Positions 27,041 to 37,012 of a DNA stretch of 64,000 bases are shown piece by piece (positions within the stretch are counted from its first letter, which is position 1; every line of letters starts with the position of its first letter). The position numbers and the translations under genes were made by a program. The notes below the pieces were generated by a model. It saw only the letters and a program-made list of their open reading frames with translations. It did not search any database and was not told the DNA's origin. Location of the stretch: NCBI GenBank assembly GCA_963746155.1, contig CAVVAB010000010.1, forward strand, positions 1 through 64,000. Reading direction: 5' to 3'. The DNA comes from AC-32 sp963746155 (GTDB lineage: Bacteria > Actinomycetota > Thermoleophilia > Gaiellales > Gaiellaceae).

Positions 27041-28670
27041 GGCGGAGTCCGTGTCTGCGTCGGCCGTCATCTCCCGCGGCCGCGGCTCGAGCTGGCTGAC
27101 GACCACCGACCACAAGCGGATCGGAATCCTCTACATCGGGACGACCCTCGCGTTCTTCGTGGCCGGCGGGATCCTCGCGCTGCTGATGCGCGCGCAGCTC
27201 GCGACGCCGAACGAGCACTTCATCCGCCGCGACTCCTACGACGAGCTCTTCACGATCCACGGGACGACGATGATCTTCCTCGTCGTCGTGCCGATCCTGG
27301 CCGGGTTCGGCAACTACCTCGTCCCGCTGATGATCGGCGCGCGGGACATGGCCTTCCCGCGGCTCAACGCGCTCTCGTACTGGCTCTTCCTGCTCGGCGG
27401 GATCGTGCTCTACGCGAGCTTCTTCGCCAACGGCGGCGCGGCCAAGTGCGGCTGGACGTGCTACACGCCGCTCTCGACCGACCAGTACACGCCCGGGAAC
27501 GGCGTCGACCTCTGGATCCTCTCGCTCCACATCCTCACGCTCTCGTCGCTGGCGGGGGCGATCAACTTCCTGGTCACGATCCAGAACATGCGCACGCCCG
27601 GGATGACGTGGATGCGGATACCGCTCTTCGTCTGGACGATGGAGATCTACGCGCTGCTGCTCGTGTTCGTGCTGCCGACGCTCTCCGCCGGCCTGACGCT
27701 GCTGCTGCTCGACCGCCAGGTCGGCACGCACTTCTTCATCCCCGACCAGGGCGGGAGCGCGCTCCTCTGGCAGCACGCGTTCTGGTTCTTCGGCCACCCC
27801 GAGGTCTACATCATGATCCTGCCCGCGATGGGGATCGTCTCGGAGGTGATCCCGGTCTTCTCGCGCAAGCCCATCTTCGGCTACAAGGCGATCGCGCTCT
27901 CGACGGTCGCGATCGCGTTCCTCTCGATGCTCGTCTGGGCGCACCACATGTTCGCGGTCGGGTACCCGAACTACGTGCAGGGGTTCTTCATGATCACGTC
28001 GATGCTCATCGCCGTCCCGACGGGCATCAAGATCTTCAACTGGCTCGCGACCACCTGGCGCGGAAACCTGATCCTCGACACGCCGATGCTGTTCGCGCTC
28101 GGGTTCATCGCCGTCTTCACGATCGGCGGGCTCTCGGGGATCTTCGTCGCCGCGTACCCGTTCGACTGGCAGGTGACGGACACGTACTACATCGTCGCCC
28201 ACCTGCACTACGTGCTCTTCGGCGGCTCGATCTTCGGGATCTTCGCGGGGCTCTACTACTGGTGGCCGAAGATGTTCGGCCGGCTGCTCGACGAGCGGCT
28301 CGGGAAGCTGAACTTCTGGTTCATGTTCGTCGGGATGAACCTCACGTTCATGCCGATGCACTTCCTCGGCCTGCTCGGGATGCCGAGGCGCGTCTACACG
28401 TACTCGTACGGCGGAATCTGGGAGTGGTACAACCTCGTCTCGACGATCGGCTCGGGGGTGATGGCGCTCGGCATCCTGTTCTTCTTCGTGAACGTCGTGA
28501 AGACGGCGCGCTCCGGCGTGCGCGCCGGGAACGACCCGTGGATGGCCGACACGCTGGAGTGGTACACGACCTCGCCTCCGCCGCCGCACAACTTCGACAG
28601 CGTTCCCTACGTCTCGAGCCCGCGGCCGCTGCGTGACCTGCGGCGCCGCATCGCGGAGGCCCGTGCCTAG
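27030..28670 (+). CDS. coxA: Cytochrome c oxidase subunit I
   Basis: A 546-residue haem-copper oxidase catalytic subunit with twelve membrane spans. Haem a ligand His77 is in TIHGTTMIF. The CuB His and cross-linked Tyr are in FFGHPEVYIMIL, the CuB pair in VWAHHMF, and the haem a3/a ligands in HLHYVLFGG. The XGHPEV Glu marks an A1-type proton channel. The GTG start lies inside coxB after GGGAGG. No subunit III gene follows; the next genes are ctaB and a tiny membrane protein, so coxC must be elsewhere. Confidence 0.96.
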   Translation: MAARAESVSASAVISRGRGSSWLTTTDHKRIGILYIGTTLAFFVAGGILALLMRAQLATPNEHFIRRDSYDELFTIHGTTMIFLVVVPILAGFGNYLVPLMIGARDMAFPRLNALSYWLFLLGGIVLYASFFANGGAAKCGWTCYTPLSTDQYTPGNGVDLWILSLHILTLSSLAGAINFLVTIQNMRTPGMTWMRIPLFVWTMEIYALLLVFVLPTLSAGLTLLLLDRQVGTHFFIPDQGGSALLWQHAFWFFGHPEVYIMILPAMGIVSEVIPVFSRKPIFGYKAIALSTVAIAFLSMLVWAHHMFAVGYPNYVQGFFMITSMLIAVPTGIKIFNWLATTWRGNLILDTPMLFALGFIAVFTIGGLSGIFVAAYPFDWQVTDTYYIVAHLHYVLFGGSIFGIFAGLYYWWPKMFGRLLDERLGKLNFWFMFVGMNLTFMPMHFLGLLGMPRRVYTYSYGGIWEWYNLVSTIGSGVMALGILFFFVNVVKTARSGVRAGNDPWMADTLEWYTTSPPPPHNFDSVPYVSSPRPLRDLRRRIAEARA

Positions 28671-29846
28671 CCCGGCCCCGGGGCCCTGGCTGCGGCTCGT
28701 CGCGTTCACGGCGGCCTGCGCATGCGCGGCCGCGGTCGTGAGCGGGGCGCTCGAGCTGGGAGCCGCGCACCGCGCGCTCGCCGCGCTCGCCCTGCCGCCG
28801 CTCTGCGCGCTGGTCGCCGCCGCGTGGATCGCGCACCGGCGATTGCTCGCGCCGACGGTGATCGCGCTCGTGGCGTTCCTGCTGGCTGCTCTGGTCACGC
28901 CGCGGCCGCTCCACCTCGCGTTCGCCGGGCTCGCGCTTGCCGCCGCGTTGGTCGCCGTCGCCGCGTGCTTCCGGGGCGAGCCGGCTCCGAGGGCGGCCCT
29001 GCGCGACTACGTGACGCTGACCAAGCCGCGGATCATGTCGCTGCTCCTGCTGACCGGCGCGGCGGGGATGTTCGTCGGCGCCCAGGGAGTCCCGCCGCTC
29101 GGGACGTTCGTCGTGACGATGGTCGGCCTCGCGCTGGCCTGCGGTGGCGCAAGCGCGCTCAACCACGTGCTCGACCGGGACATCGACCGCTGATGCCTCG
29201 GACCGGCGACCGCCCCGTTGCTGGTGAGCGGATCCCGCCGTCGCGCGCCCTCGAGTTCGGGCTCGCGCTGTCCGCGTTCTCGTTCGTGCTGCTCGCGGCG
29301 AGGGTGAACGTGCTGACGGCCGTGCTCGCGCTGGTCGGGAACCTCTTCTACGTGCTCGTCTACACGGGGTGGCTGAAGCGCTCGACGCCGCAGAACATCG
29401 TCATCGGCGGCGCGGCCGGGGCCATCCCGCCGCTCGTCGGCTGGGCGGCCGTAACCGGAAACCTGGCGCTGCCCGCGCTCTTCCTGTTCCTGATCGTGTT
29501 CTTCTGGACGCCGCCGCACTTCTGGGCGCTCGCGCTGCTGATCAAGCGCGACTACGAGGCGGCGCGGATCCCGATGCTCCCGGTGGTGCGCGGCGACCGC
29601 GAGACGGCGCGGCAGATCCTGCTCTACTCGGCCGTGCTCTTCGCCGTGACGCTGCTCCCGTTCGCGTACCGCACTGCGGGCGTGCTCTACCTGGCGGCGG
29701 CGGTGCTGCTCGGAGCCGCGTTCCTGCGGCTCGCGTGGCGGCTTCGCCAGGACACGACGCCGGCTCGTGCGCGTGTGCTCTTCCACTTCTCGCTCGTCTA
29801 CCTGGCCGTCCTGTTCGTGGCGATGGCGATCGACCCGCTGCTGTGA
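28663..29846 (+). CDS. ctaB: Protohaem IX farnesyltransferase with N-terminal membrane extension (one frameshift)
   Basis: The preferred start is GTG 28663 after GGAGG, overlapping coxA by 8 bp. About 95 extra residues with three hydrophobic helices precede the UbiA-type core, which begins LRDYVTLTKPRIMSLLLL. The Mg-prenyl-diphosphate motif LNHVLDRDIDR is followed by one missing C near 29193, after which MPRTGDRP continues. The second motif region (LIKRDYEAARIPMLPVVRGD) and the remaining spans are intact. The enzyme makes haem O for the oxidase encoded upstream. The extension might be the remnant of a haem A synthase-like domain or a lineage-specific anchor. Confidence 0.9.
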
Positions 29847-29971
29847 CGGAGGCTTCGCAACAGGAGCTGGAGCGGAAGAACCTGATCTTCGGCCTGGCGC
29901 TGTTCGGGGTGTTCCTGTTCCTGCTGGCCGCGACGGTCATCGTCGCGTTCGTCTACCTCGCCCTGGACTGA
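29843..29971 (+). CDS. 42-residue single-span membrane protein in the oxidase operon
   Basis: A GTG at 29843 overlaps the ctaB stop (GTGA). The product has a short charged N-terminus (TEASQQELERKN) and one long helix (LIFGLALFGVFLFLLAAT onward), ending LALD. It is the size and type of small accessory subunits of actinobacterial cytochrome oxidase, but no named family could be fixed. Confidence 0.65.
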   Translation: MTEASQQELERKNLIFGLALFGVFLFLLAATVIVAFVYLALD

Positions 29972-30094
29972 CGGCCGCAGCGCCGGCCGCTCCGATCACC
30001 TGGCGTCCCCTTAGTACGGTTCGCCCGGCCTCCTCCCCGAGGCGATCGTATTCCGGAAAGTCGTACGTGTGTGTGACGCGAGCGTGACGAGACC

Positions 30095-31239
30095 GTGACT
30101 TCAGCAGACGCCCTCTCCGAGGGGATCTTCCTCGCGCGCCCCGAGGGGGCGGAGGCCGTGCCGCCAGGGGATGCGGCTCGCGGTCAAGGACCTGTTCGAC
30201 ACGGAGGGGCTCGTCACGACGTACGGCTCGATCCTGTTCGCCGAGCACGTTCCGGCCGAGACCGCGGAGGCCGTGCGCCGGCTCGAGGCCGCCGGCTACG
30301 TCGACGTCGGGAAGACCAACCTGCACGAGTTCGCATACGGGACGACCTCCGAGAACCCGCATTTCGGCACGGTTCCGAACCCGCTCGCGCCGGGGCGAAT
30401 CGCGGGTGGCTCGAGCGGCGGCTCCGCCGCCGCGCTTGCGGCAGGGCTGGCCGAGCTCGCCCTCGGCATCGGACACGGGTGGCTCGATCCGGATACCAGC
30501 CGCCTGCTGCGGCGTCACGGGCTTCAAGCCGACCTACGGGCTCGTGCCGCTCGACGGGTGCTTTCCGCTTGCGTCGAGCTTCGATCACGCCGGGCCGATG
30601 GCCAGAGACGTCGAGGGCTGCTCGCGCGCGCTCGAGGCGCTCGCGCCGGGTTTCGCTCCGACGGAGGTCGAGCTGGACGACGTCCGCATCGGCGTCCTCT
30701 GGCTCGAGCTCGCCGACCCCCTCGTCCAGGCGAGAGTCGATGCTGCGGCCGTACGCTTCCAGCACCGGCAGCGCCTCGACGTCCCGCTGCCCCAGGGGAT
30801 CTGGCCGGCGTTCATGCGCGAGGTGGCCGACGTCCACCGGGAGCTCTACGAGGAGCACCGCGACTCGTACAGCGAGAACGTCGGCGCGAAGATCGAGCGC
30901 TGCCTGGCCGTGACCGACGCCGACTACGAGCGCGCGGTCGAGACGCGCGAGCTCTACCGGGAGCGCCTCCTGGAGGCGGCGGCGGAGGTCGACGTCCTGC
31001 TCACTCCCACGCTCACGTGCGTCGCTCCCCGCACCGGCCAGGACGAGCTCGTCCTCCGGGACACCCTCACGAAGCTGACGTTCCCGTTCAACGCGTCAGG
31101 CTGGCCGGCGCTCGCGCTCCCCTGCGGGCCCGCAGAGGACGGGCTGCCCGCGTCGGCACAGCTCGCCGCCCCGCCCGGCTCCGATGCGCTCGTGCTCGCC
31201 GCCGGGGCGGCGCTCCAACGGGGTCTGTCCCTCGACTGA
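30095..31239 (+). CDS. Amidase-signature hydrolase (two frameshifts)
   Basis: The GTG at 30095 begins MTSADALSEGIFLARPEG. The Ser-Ser-Lys triad is visible across frames: Lys in LAVKDLFDTEG, cis-Ser in AGGSSGGSAAALAAG, and the nucleophile in DTGGSIRIPAACCGVTGFKP. The body continues to FNASGWPALALPCG and stops at 31239. Indels fall near 30165 and 30475. At about 380 residues it is shorter than GatA (about 485) and stands alone, so a general amidase or amidohydrolase is more likely than the tRNA amidotransferase subunit. Confidence 0.82.
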
Positions 31240-31257
31240 GTCACTCGAACGAGTGAC
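31240..31257 (+). terminator. Hairpin directly after the amidase gene
   Basis: GTCACTCG-aa-CGAGTGAC starts at the base after the stop codon. A second short palindrome (GGCGCTCCGGAGTGCC) follows at 31263-31278. There is no T-run. Confidence 0.5.
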
Positions 31258-31293
31258 GCCGAGGCGCTCCGGAGTGCCGAAATCTCTCGAACG

Positions 31294-33093
31294 ATGGCTC
31301 GCGTCCGTTGTGGTGTCGTGCTGCTGGTCGCGCTCGTCGTCTGCGGATCTGCGCAGGCGCGCGCGGGCGCAGCCCCGAAAGGGCTGCACGGCTTCACGCT
31401 GCGCGCCGACGAGCCGGTCGTCCATACGTTCGCGCGAACGCCCTCGTTCGGCTGGAGCCCGGTCAGGGGCGCGCGCATGTACCAGTTCGAGCTCGCGACC
31501 AGCCGGAGCTTCAACGACAACGCGATCATCTGGTCTGCAAACGGCCTGAAGATCCCGGCCGTCTCGGTCCCGATCTCGCTCCCCTGGATGACCGGCCAGC
31601 CCTACTCGCTCTACGCGCACGTGCGCGCGGTGACCTCGAGAGGCGCCGGCAAGTGGAGCACCGCGTTCGGCTTCAACATGCGCTGGACGACGGTTCCCGC
31701 GCCGCTCACTCCGAGCTATCCGGGCCTCCTCCGCTGGAGCGCGGTCCCCGGCGCCAGCGGCTACACCGTCTGGCTCGTGGACGCCGACAAACGGTTCACG
31801 ACGCGCACGAACATGGCCGACGAGCGCGAGTACTACACGTTCCACCAGGACCCGTCGTGGACGGGCACGGTGTCGTGGCGCGTGCGGGCGATGAGGCAGC
31901 TGAGCGGCAACCCCGACAACGGGATCCCGACCGTCTCGTACGGCCCCTGGAGCCCCATCTACACGAGCACGAATCCCGCGTTCACGACCGGGCCGCTAGC
32001 GGTTCAACAGACCGTCTCGAAAGTCATCTCGGATGCAGCGCACGTGCGCGCGCACGAGGTCATGCCGGCCTTCGTCTACAGCGGCGACACCTCGATCTGG
32101 GGCAACCCGTACACCCTCTACCGCGTCGAGGTCTTCACCGACGAGGACTGCCTGAACCCGGTCTTCCGCGGCGCGATCGTGGGCAGCCCCGCCTACGTCC
32201 CCCGCGAGAGCGGCCCGCTGGCGATGCCGAGCGACGTCAACGGCGTCACCGCCGCGGGCACGTCGTTCCTTCCGGGCGGCGGCGAGCCCGACTCGAAGAC
32301 GGCTGACGACATCACCGTCAAGACGAACGAGATGGACATCTCGTCGAGCTCGCAGTCGGCCAAGGTCGACCTCTGGGACAGCGACTGGCCGAGCGGGCGC
32401 TACTACTGGACGGTCATGCCGGTCGACATCGTCCCCGACCAGGTTCTCTCCACGGTGCTCGCGCTGCCGGTCCTCGCCGGCGCGACGACGATCACCGTCG
32501 CCAACGCGACCGGCATCCTGGCCGGCGACCCGCTGCAGATCGGCTCGCCGTTCTCCGAGCACGCGATCGTCCAGAACGTCGTGGGCAACGACATCACGCT
32601 CACCGCGCCCGTATCCAACTTCCACTCCGCCGGCGAGACCGTCATCCGGCCGAGCGGCGGAGTGAAGTACCGCGATGCCGAGCTCACGCAGGACTCCTGC
32701 GCTGCCGGCCGCAAGCTGACATTCGGCAAGTCGAGCGAGCCCGCCGTCACCGGTCAGTCGGCGCCGTTCGCCTCCGGCCTCTCACCGAGCGGCAAGCTGA
32801 TCAGCGCGCCCAAGCGCAACCCGAAGTTCTACGGCCAGCCGCTCGTCGCGTGGCAGCCGACGCTCGCCGCGGACAAGTACGAGGTGCAGTGGAGCCACAA
32901 GGCCTACCCGTGGAAGACGGCCGGCAGCCAGACGACGTTCGCGACGTCGCTCACGCTCCCGCTCACCCCGGGAACCTGGTTCTACCGCGTGCGCGGGATC
33001 GACAGCCTGATGATCGGCTCGAAGCCGCAGCTCTCCTGGTCGAAGCCCGTACGGCTCGCCGTGACGAAGCCGCGCTTCAAGATCGTCCACTAG
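31294..33093 (+). CDS. Exported fibronectin-like multidomain protein
   Basis: The 599-residue protein starts with a signal peptide (RCGVVLLVALVVCGSAQARA). It has fibronectin-type folds marked by strand patterns such as PSFGWSPVRGARMYQFELAT, LLRWSAVPGASGYTVWLVD and LVAWQPTLAADKYEVQW. A middle section (ATTITVANATGILAGDPLQI) resembles a bacterial adhesin strand repeat. No catalytic motif and no C-terminal anchor is seen, so secretion or loose wall association is likely. It stands alone, convergent with the DUF4349 gene (4-bp overlap). Confidence 0.7.
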   Translation: MARVRCGVVLLVALVVCGSAQARAGAAPKGLHGFTLRADEPVVHTFARTPSFGWSPVRGARMYQFELATSRSFNDNAIIWSANGLKIPAVSVPISLPWMTGQPYSLYAHVRAVTSRGAGKWSTAFGFNMRWTTVPAPLTPSYPGLLRWSAVPGASGYTVWLVDADKRFTTRTNMADEREYYTFHQDPSWTGTVSWRVRAMRQLSGNPDNGIPTVSYGPWSPIYTSTNPAFTTGPLAVQQTVSKVISDAAHVRAHEVMPAFVYSGDTSIWGNPYTLYRVEVFTDEDCLNPVFRGAIVGSPAYVPRESGPLAMPSDVNGVTAAGTSFLPGGGEPDSKTADDITVKTNEMDISSSSQSAKVDLWDSDWPSGRYYWTVMPVDIVPDQVLSTVLALPVLAGATTITVANATGILAGDPLQIGSPFSEHAIVQNVVGNDITLTAPVSNFHSAGETVIRPSGGVKYRDAELTQDSCAAGRKLTFGKSSEPAVTGQSAPFASGLSPSGKLISAPKRNPKFYGQPLVAWQPTLAADKYEVQWSHKAYPWKTAGSQTTFATSLTLPLTPGTWFYRVRGIDSLMIGSKPQLSWSKPVRLAVTKPRFKIVH

Positions 33094-34136
33094 CTCCGTT
33101 CTAGAAGCCTCTGGTTCGACCGGCGGCGAGCCGTCCGGCCGACGAGAATCGCGCGCGAGGCCGAGGAGAAGCAGCGGGCCGGCGACGACCAGCGCGTAGA
33201 GCAGCACCTCGAGCTCCCGCACCAGCACGGATCCGGCCTCGTGCAGCGTCCGGTGGAGTCGGCCCGGTGCGGCGGCCGGCTTCGGCTGGGCGTCGATCGT
33301 CAGCGCGATGCGAGCGAGGCTCGCCCGGCGGACGCTGGCGGCCTTCGAGTGCGTGAGCGCCGCGACGCGCGCCTGGTCACGCCGGAGCCGCTGCTCGAGA
33401 GCCGCTCGCTTCTCGGGCGTGAGCTGACCCGCGAGTTGCCCCTTGATGGTGGCGATCTCGGCGTTGAGGCGGCCGATGCGAGCGGTCAGGTCGTCGACCC
33501 GCTGCTGGAGGTCCTTCAGCACGATCTGCTGGCTGACGAGCTCGCCGTAGGCGGAGAAGTGCGCGATCGCAGCCTGGACGCGGTCGACCGGGACCCGCAG
33601 CGCGAGCTCGGAGTCGCCGCCGTCACCCGGCGCCGCGTAGCGGGCCCAGACGACGAACCCGCCGAGCCGCCGCGTGAAGCGGAGCGCGTCCTGCGTCGTC
33701 TTCGAGAGGTCGTCCCGGTTGTCGACGCGCACGGTCAGGTTCGCGTCGTACTGCTGCAGGCGACCCGCGACTGGCGCCAGCGCGCGCTCCAGCAAGGCCG
33801 TGCCGGCCTGGAGTGCAGGCCGTGCTGGCCTGCGGCACGGGCCGGGTCCTGGAGCGGACGTCGCCGCCTTCGGCAGCTGGCTCTGGAGCGCCTGCTCGGT
33901 GCCCACTCGCACCGCGCAGCGCTCCGAGCCCACCGGCCACGGCGAGGCTCACGGCGAGCGCTGCCAGGCCCGACCGCCGGAACGAGCATGCGGAAGTTGA
34001 CCTCGAAGCGCCTCCGCGGCTGCGGCGCCAGCGCGTGCACGCGCTCGCGCAGCTCCGGCGATACGACCGGCCGCGGGGCGCGCAGCTCGCGCGCGAGATC
34101 TCCGAAGCGGTCGTCCACGAGCTCAAGCGGCGACAT
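33090..34136 (-). CDS. DUF4349-type membrane protein, probable anti-sigma partner (frameshifted)
   Basis: ATG 34136 overlaps the ECF sigma gene by 14 bp. The N-terminus (MSPLELVDDRFGDLARELRA) looks like a sigma-binding cytoplasmic segment. A membrane helix follows (GLAALAVSLAVAGGLGALRG, in another frame), then a DUF4349 domain with a coiled coil (LKDLQQRVDDLTARIGRL). A second helix (VLLYALVVAGPLLLLGLA) leads to a basic tail ending LLERS at 33090. At least two indels are needed. The arrangement predicts an anti-sigma factor sensing the envelope, but DUF4349 has no proven anti-sigma role that I know of. Confidence 0.65.
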
Positions 34137-34635
34137 CTGCGCCCACCTCCTTCTCCAGCTTCTGCAGCGCGCGGCTCAGGCGCGTCGAGCACGCCGTCGC
34201 GCTGATCCCGAGCACGCGGCCCGCGCTCTCGCCGTCCAGCTCGAGCACGATCCGCAGAGCCACGACCTCGCGCTCGGCGGCGGACAGCCGCGACAGCGCC
34301 CGCTCGAGCTCGGGCGACAGGCCTTCGCCGAACACGGCCTCGCCGGCCTCCTCGACGTCCGCCGCCCAGCGACCCTCGCGACGCCGCCGGCGGTCCTCCG
34401 CGCGGAAGTGGTCGAGCGCCGTCGAGCGCGCGAGCTGGCAGAGCCAGGTGCGCGCGCTCCCGCGGCGCGGGTCGAACCGGCGCCAGCGCTCCAGCGCCCG
34501 GGCGAACGTCTCTGCTGTCAGGTCTTCGGCCACGTTTCGGTCTCCCGTCAGGTACACGAGGAATGCGTGCACGTCGTCGAGGTGGCGTTCCGCCGCCTCC
34601 GCGAAGTCCTGCGCGCTCGGCTTCACGGGGTACAT
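34123..34635 (-). CDS. ECF-type RNA polymerase sigma factor
   Basis: ATG 34635 (MYPVKPSAQDFAEAAERHLD) gives 170 residues with sigma region 2 (LTGDRNVAEDLTAETFARAL, TWLCQLARSTALDHFRAEDR) and region 4 (ALSRLSAAEREVVALRI and VLGISATACSTRLSRALQKL). It is a group IV sigma factor without region 3. The downstream DUF4349 gene overlaps its end and is the likely regulator. No conserved -35/-10 for autoregulation was identified. Confidence 0.9.
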   Translation of the reverse strand: MYPVKPSAQDFAEAAERHLDDVHAFLVYLTGDRNVAEDLTAETFARALERWRRFDPRRGSARTWLCQLARSTALDHFRAEDRRRRREGRWAADVEEAGEAVFGEGLSPELERALSRLSAAEREVVALRIVLELDGESAGRVLGISATACSTRLSRALQKLEKEVGADVAA

Positions 34636-34662
34636 ACGTCGCCGCCACCGCACGGCGTCACA

Positions 34663-35511
34663 TCAGTTCGTCGCGCGGACGGCGTCCTCGTAGACGCGGT
34701 CGCGGGTGAAGCGCTCGAGCTCATCGCTCAAGAGATCGGCCGGATCGGGCGGAACCCCAGGGGGAAACGGCGTCGGCTCGCCGTCCACGTCGACCCCGAC
34801 CAGCCGGTCGGAGGGCCGGTGCTCGAGCTCGACGTCGCGCTTCAGGCGAGAGCGAAGCCACCCGGCGAGCAGGTTCGCCTGCGCCTCGGTCCCGGTCACC
34901 GCGATCCGCCTGACGTCCGCGATCCCCGGCCACAGCGAGGCCAGCTGCGCGCGCCAGCGGCTCGTCCGCGCCCAGGCGATGTCCGAGACCGCGACACGGT
35001 CGAAGACCTTTGCCAGCTGCGCGTACGGCGCAGGCAGGCCCGGCCACTCGGTGCTGTCGACGATCACCCGGTCGACGGTGCCGACCAGCTGCTCGAACGG
35101 CCGCTCGCCGAACGGCGGCAAGTCGCGCCACCGGAGGAAGACCGGCAGGTCCGGGAGCAGCAGCGGAGCCACCACGCTCGCCGGCGCCTGCGACCGCTTC
35201 CCGCAGAGCCGCACACGGATCGTCTCGGTGCAGATCTTGCGCTCGCTGCCGACCGGAAAGCTGTCGACCTCGACGCTCGCCTCGAGCCCTTCCGTGACGT
35301 CGGGCCTCGGGAAGAGCACGATCGTCCGCGAGGGGTGCCGCTCCGCAAGCCCGGAGAGCACGTCCTCGGCCATCTCGACCCAGGCCTCCGGCACCCACGC
35401 GATGTGCGTCATGACGCTCGTGCGCTGGAACGGTTCGCCTGTCTCGGGATCGATCCGCCGCGCGCCGAGCTCGCGCTCGATCTCGCCAATGGACGCTAGT
35501 GCCGTCGCCAC
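34663..35511 (-). CDS. opcA: Glucose-6-phosphate dehydrogenase assembly protein
   Basis: The start GTG 35511 lies inside the end of zwf (16-bp overlap) and is preceded by AAGGGACGGG. The 282-residue protein has the OpcA pattern: MTHIAWVPEAW, SRTIVLFPRPD, ETIRVRLCG, then VAPLLLPDLPVFLRWRDLPP. OpcA is needed for full activity of glucose-6-phosphate dehydrogenase in actinobacteria and cyanobacteria. It closes the pentose-phosphate gene run. Confidence 0.92.
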   Translation of the reverse strand: MATALASIGEIERELGARRIDPETGEPFQRTSVMTHIAWVPEAWVEMAEDVLSGLAERHPSRTIVLFPRPDVTEGLEASVEVDSFPVGSERKICTETIRVRLCGKRSQAPASVVAPLLLPDLPVFLRWRDLPPFGERPFEQLVGTVDRVIVDSTEWPGLPAPYAQLAKVFDRVAVSDIAWARTSRWRAQLASLWPGIADVRRIAVTGTEAQANLLAGWLRSRLKRDVELEHRPSDRLVGVDVDGEPTPFPPGVPPDPADLLSDELERFTRDRVYEDAVRATN

Positions 35512-37012
35512 GCGCGCCCGTCCCTTTCCATCAGCTCCTCGGCGGCGTCCGGCCCCCAGGTTCCCGCCTCGTAGTTGGGGAACACGGGCCGGTCGCGCTT
35601 CCAGCCTTCGACGATCGCGTCCACGAGCGACCACTGCTCCTCGACCTCGTCCGCGCGGGTGAAGAGCGTCGCGTCGCCGAGCAGGCAGTCGAGGATCAGC
35701 CGCTCGTACGCCTCCGGGATGCCGGTCCGGAAGGCGCCGCCGTAGAGGAAGTCCATGTGCACGGTGCGGAGCTTCAGCCCCTGCCCGGGCACCTTGGCCG
35801 CGAACTCGAGCGAGACGCCCTCGTCCGGCTGGATGTGGATCACGAGGACGTTGGGGCGCAGCTCCTCGTCGGCGTCGTCCTCGAACGGCGGGTGGGGCGC
35901 GCGCTTGAACTCGATCGCGATCGTCGTCTCCTGGCGCGCGAGCCGCTTGCCCGCCCGGACGTAGAACGGCGTGCCGGCCCAGCGCCAGTTGTCGACCCGG
36001 AGCCTGGCCGCGACGAACGTCTCCGTCATGGAGTCGCCCGCCACGCCCGACTCTTCGCGGTAGCCGGGCACCTCCTCGTCCCTCGATGAACCCGGCTCCG
36101 TACTGGCCGCGGACGACGTGCTCGGGCCTCGGCGCGTGCATCGCCTTCAGCACCTTCACCTTCTCGTTGCGGACCGACTCGGCGCCGAAGTCGATCGGCG
36201 GCTCCATCGCGGTCAGCGCGACGAGCTGGAGGAGGTGGTTCTGGAAGACGTCGCGGATCGCACCCGCCTGCTCGTAGAACTCGGCGCGACCCCCGATCCC
36301 CAACGACTCCGCGACCGAGATCTGAACGTGGTCGACGAACTGGCGGTTCCAGATCGGCTCGAAGATCCCGTTCGCGAACCGCAGCGCGAGCAGGTTCTGG
36401 ACCGTCTCCTTGCCGAGGTAGTGGTCGATCCGGAAGACCTCGCTCTCCTCGAAGTACTCCTGCAGCTCCGAGTTCAGCTCGCACGCGGACGCGAGATCGC
36501 GGCCGAACGGCTTCTCCGCGATCAGCCGGACCCAGCCCTTCCTCGAGCGGTGCGTGCCGATCCGCCGCACGAGAGTCAGGACGACGTCGGGTGGGACCGC
36601 GAGGTAGTAGACGCGGTTTCCTGCCGTTCCGCGCTGCTCGTCGAGCTCGCCCAGCACCGCGGTGACTCGCGTCCCCCTCGTCCTCGTCCTCGAAGTCCGT
36701 CGCGAGGTAGCGCATCCCCTGCGCGAGCGCGTCCCAGATGTCGTCCCGGAACTTGTCGCGGCCGAACTCCTGAACCGCCTCTTTCATCCGCGCGCGGAAC
36801 TCGTCGTCGCTCAGCTCGGTGCGCGCGACCCCGACGATCCCGAACTGCTCGGGCAGCAGGCCCCGGAACGCGAGCGAGTAGAGCGCGGGGAAGAGCTTCC
36901 GGCGCGTGAGATCGCCCGAGGCGCCGAAGATCACGAGCGCGCACGGGTCCGGCGTCCGCCGCAGCCGGAGCCCCTCGAGGAGCGGGTTCTCCTCCTGCTC
37001 GGCGACGGCCAT
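35496..37012 (-). CDS. zwf: Glucose-6-phosphate 1-dehydrogenase (two frameshifts)
   Basis: ATG 37012 shares a base with the gnd stop (TGATG). Frame one codes the nucleotide-binding start ALVIFGASGDLTRRKLFPAL. After an indel near 36672 frame two holds the active site (RLIAEKPFGRDLASACELN and VFRIDHYLGKETVQNLLALR). After another near 36078 frame three holds WAGTPFYVRAGKRL and the C-terminus. Total length is about 505 residues, normal for Zwf. All catalytic residues are present, so the breaks are most likely sequence errors. It makes NADPH and 6-phosphogluconolactone; no pgl gene is next to it. Confidence 0.95.

Noticed and set aside
26910..28898. 662-residue minus-strand frame opposite coxA
   Set aside because: Antisense shadow rich in Arg/Glu/His repeats with no recognisable fold; coxA is certain on the other strand.
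30095..31239. GatA subunit of tRNA amidotransferase
   Set aside because: Too short, no gatC or gatB beside it, and the C-terminal part differs; a stand-alone amidase is safer.
33241..35499. 752-residue plus-strand frame across the sigma, anti-sigma and opcA region
   Set aside because: Shadow of three real minus-strand genes.
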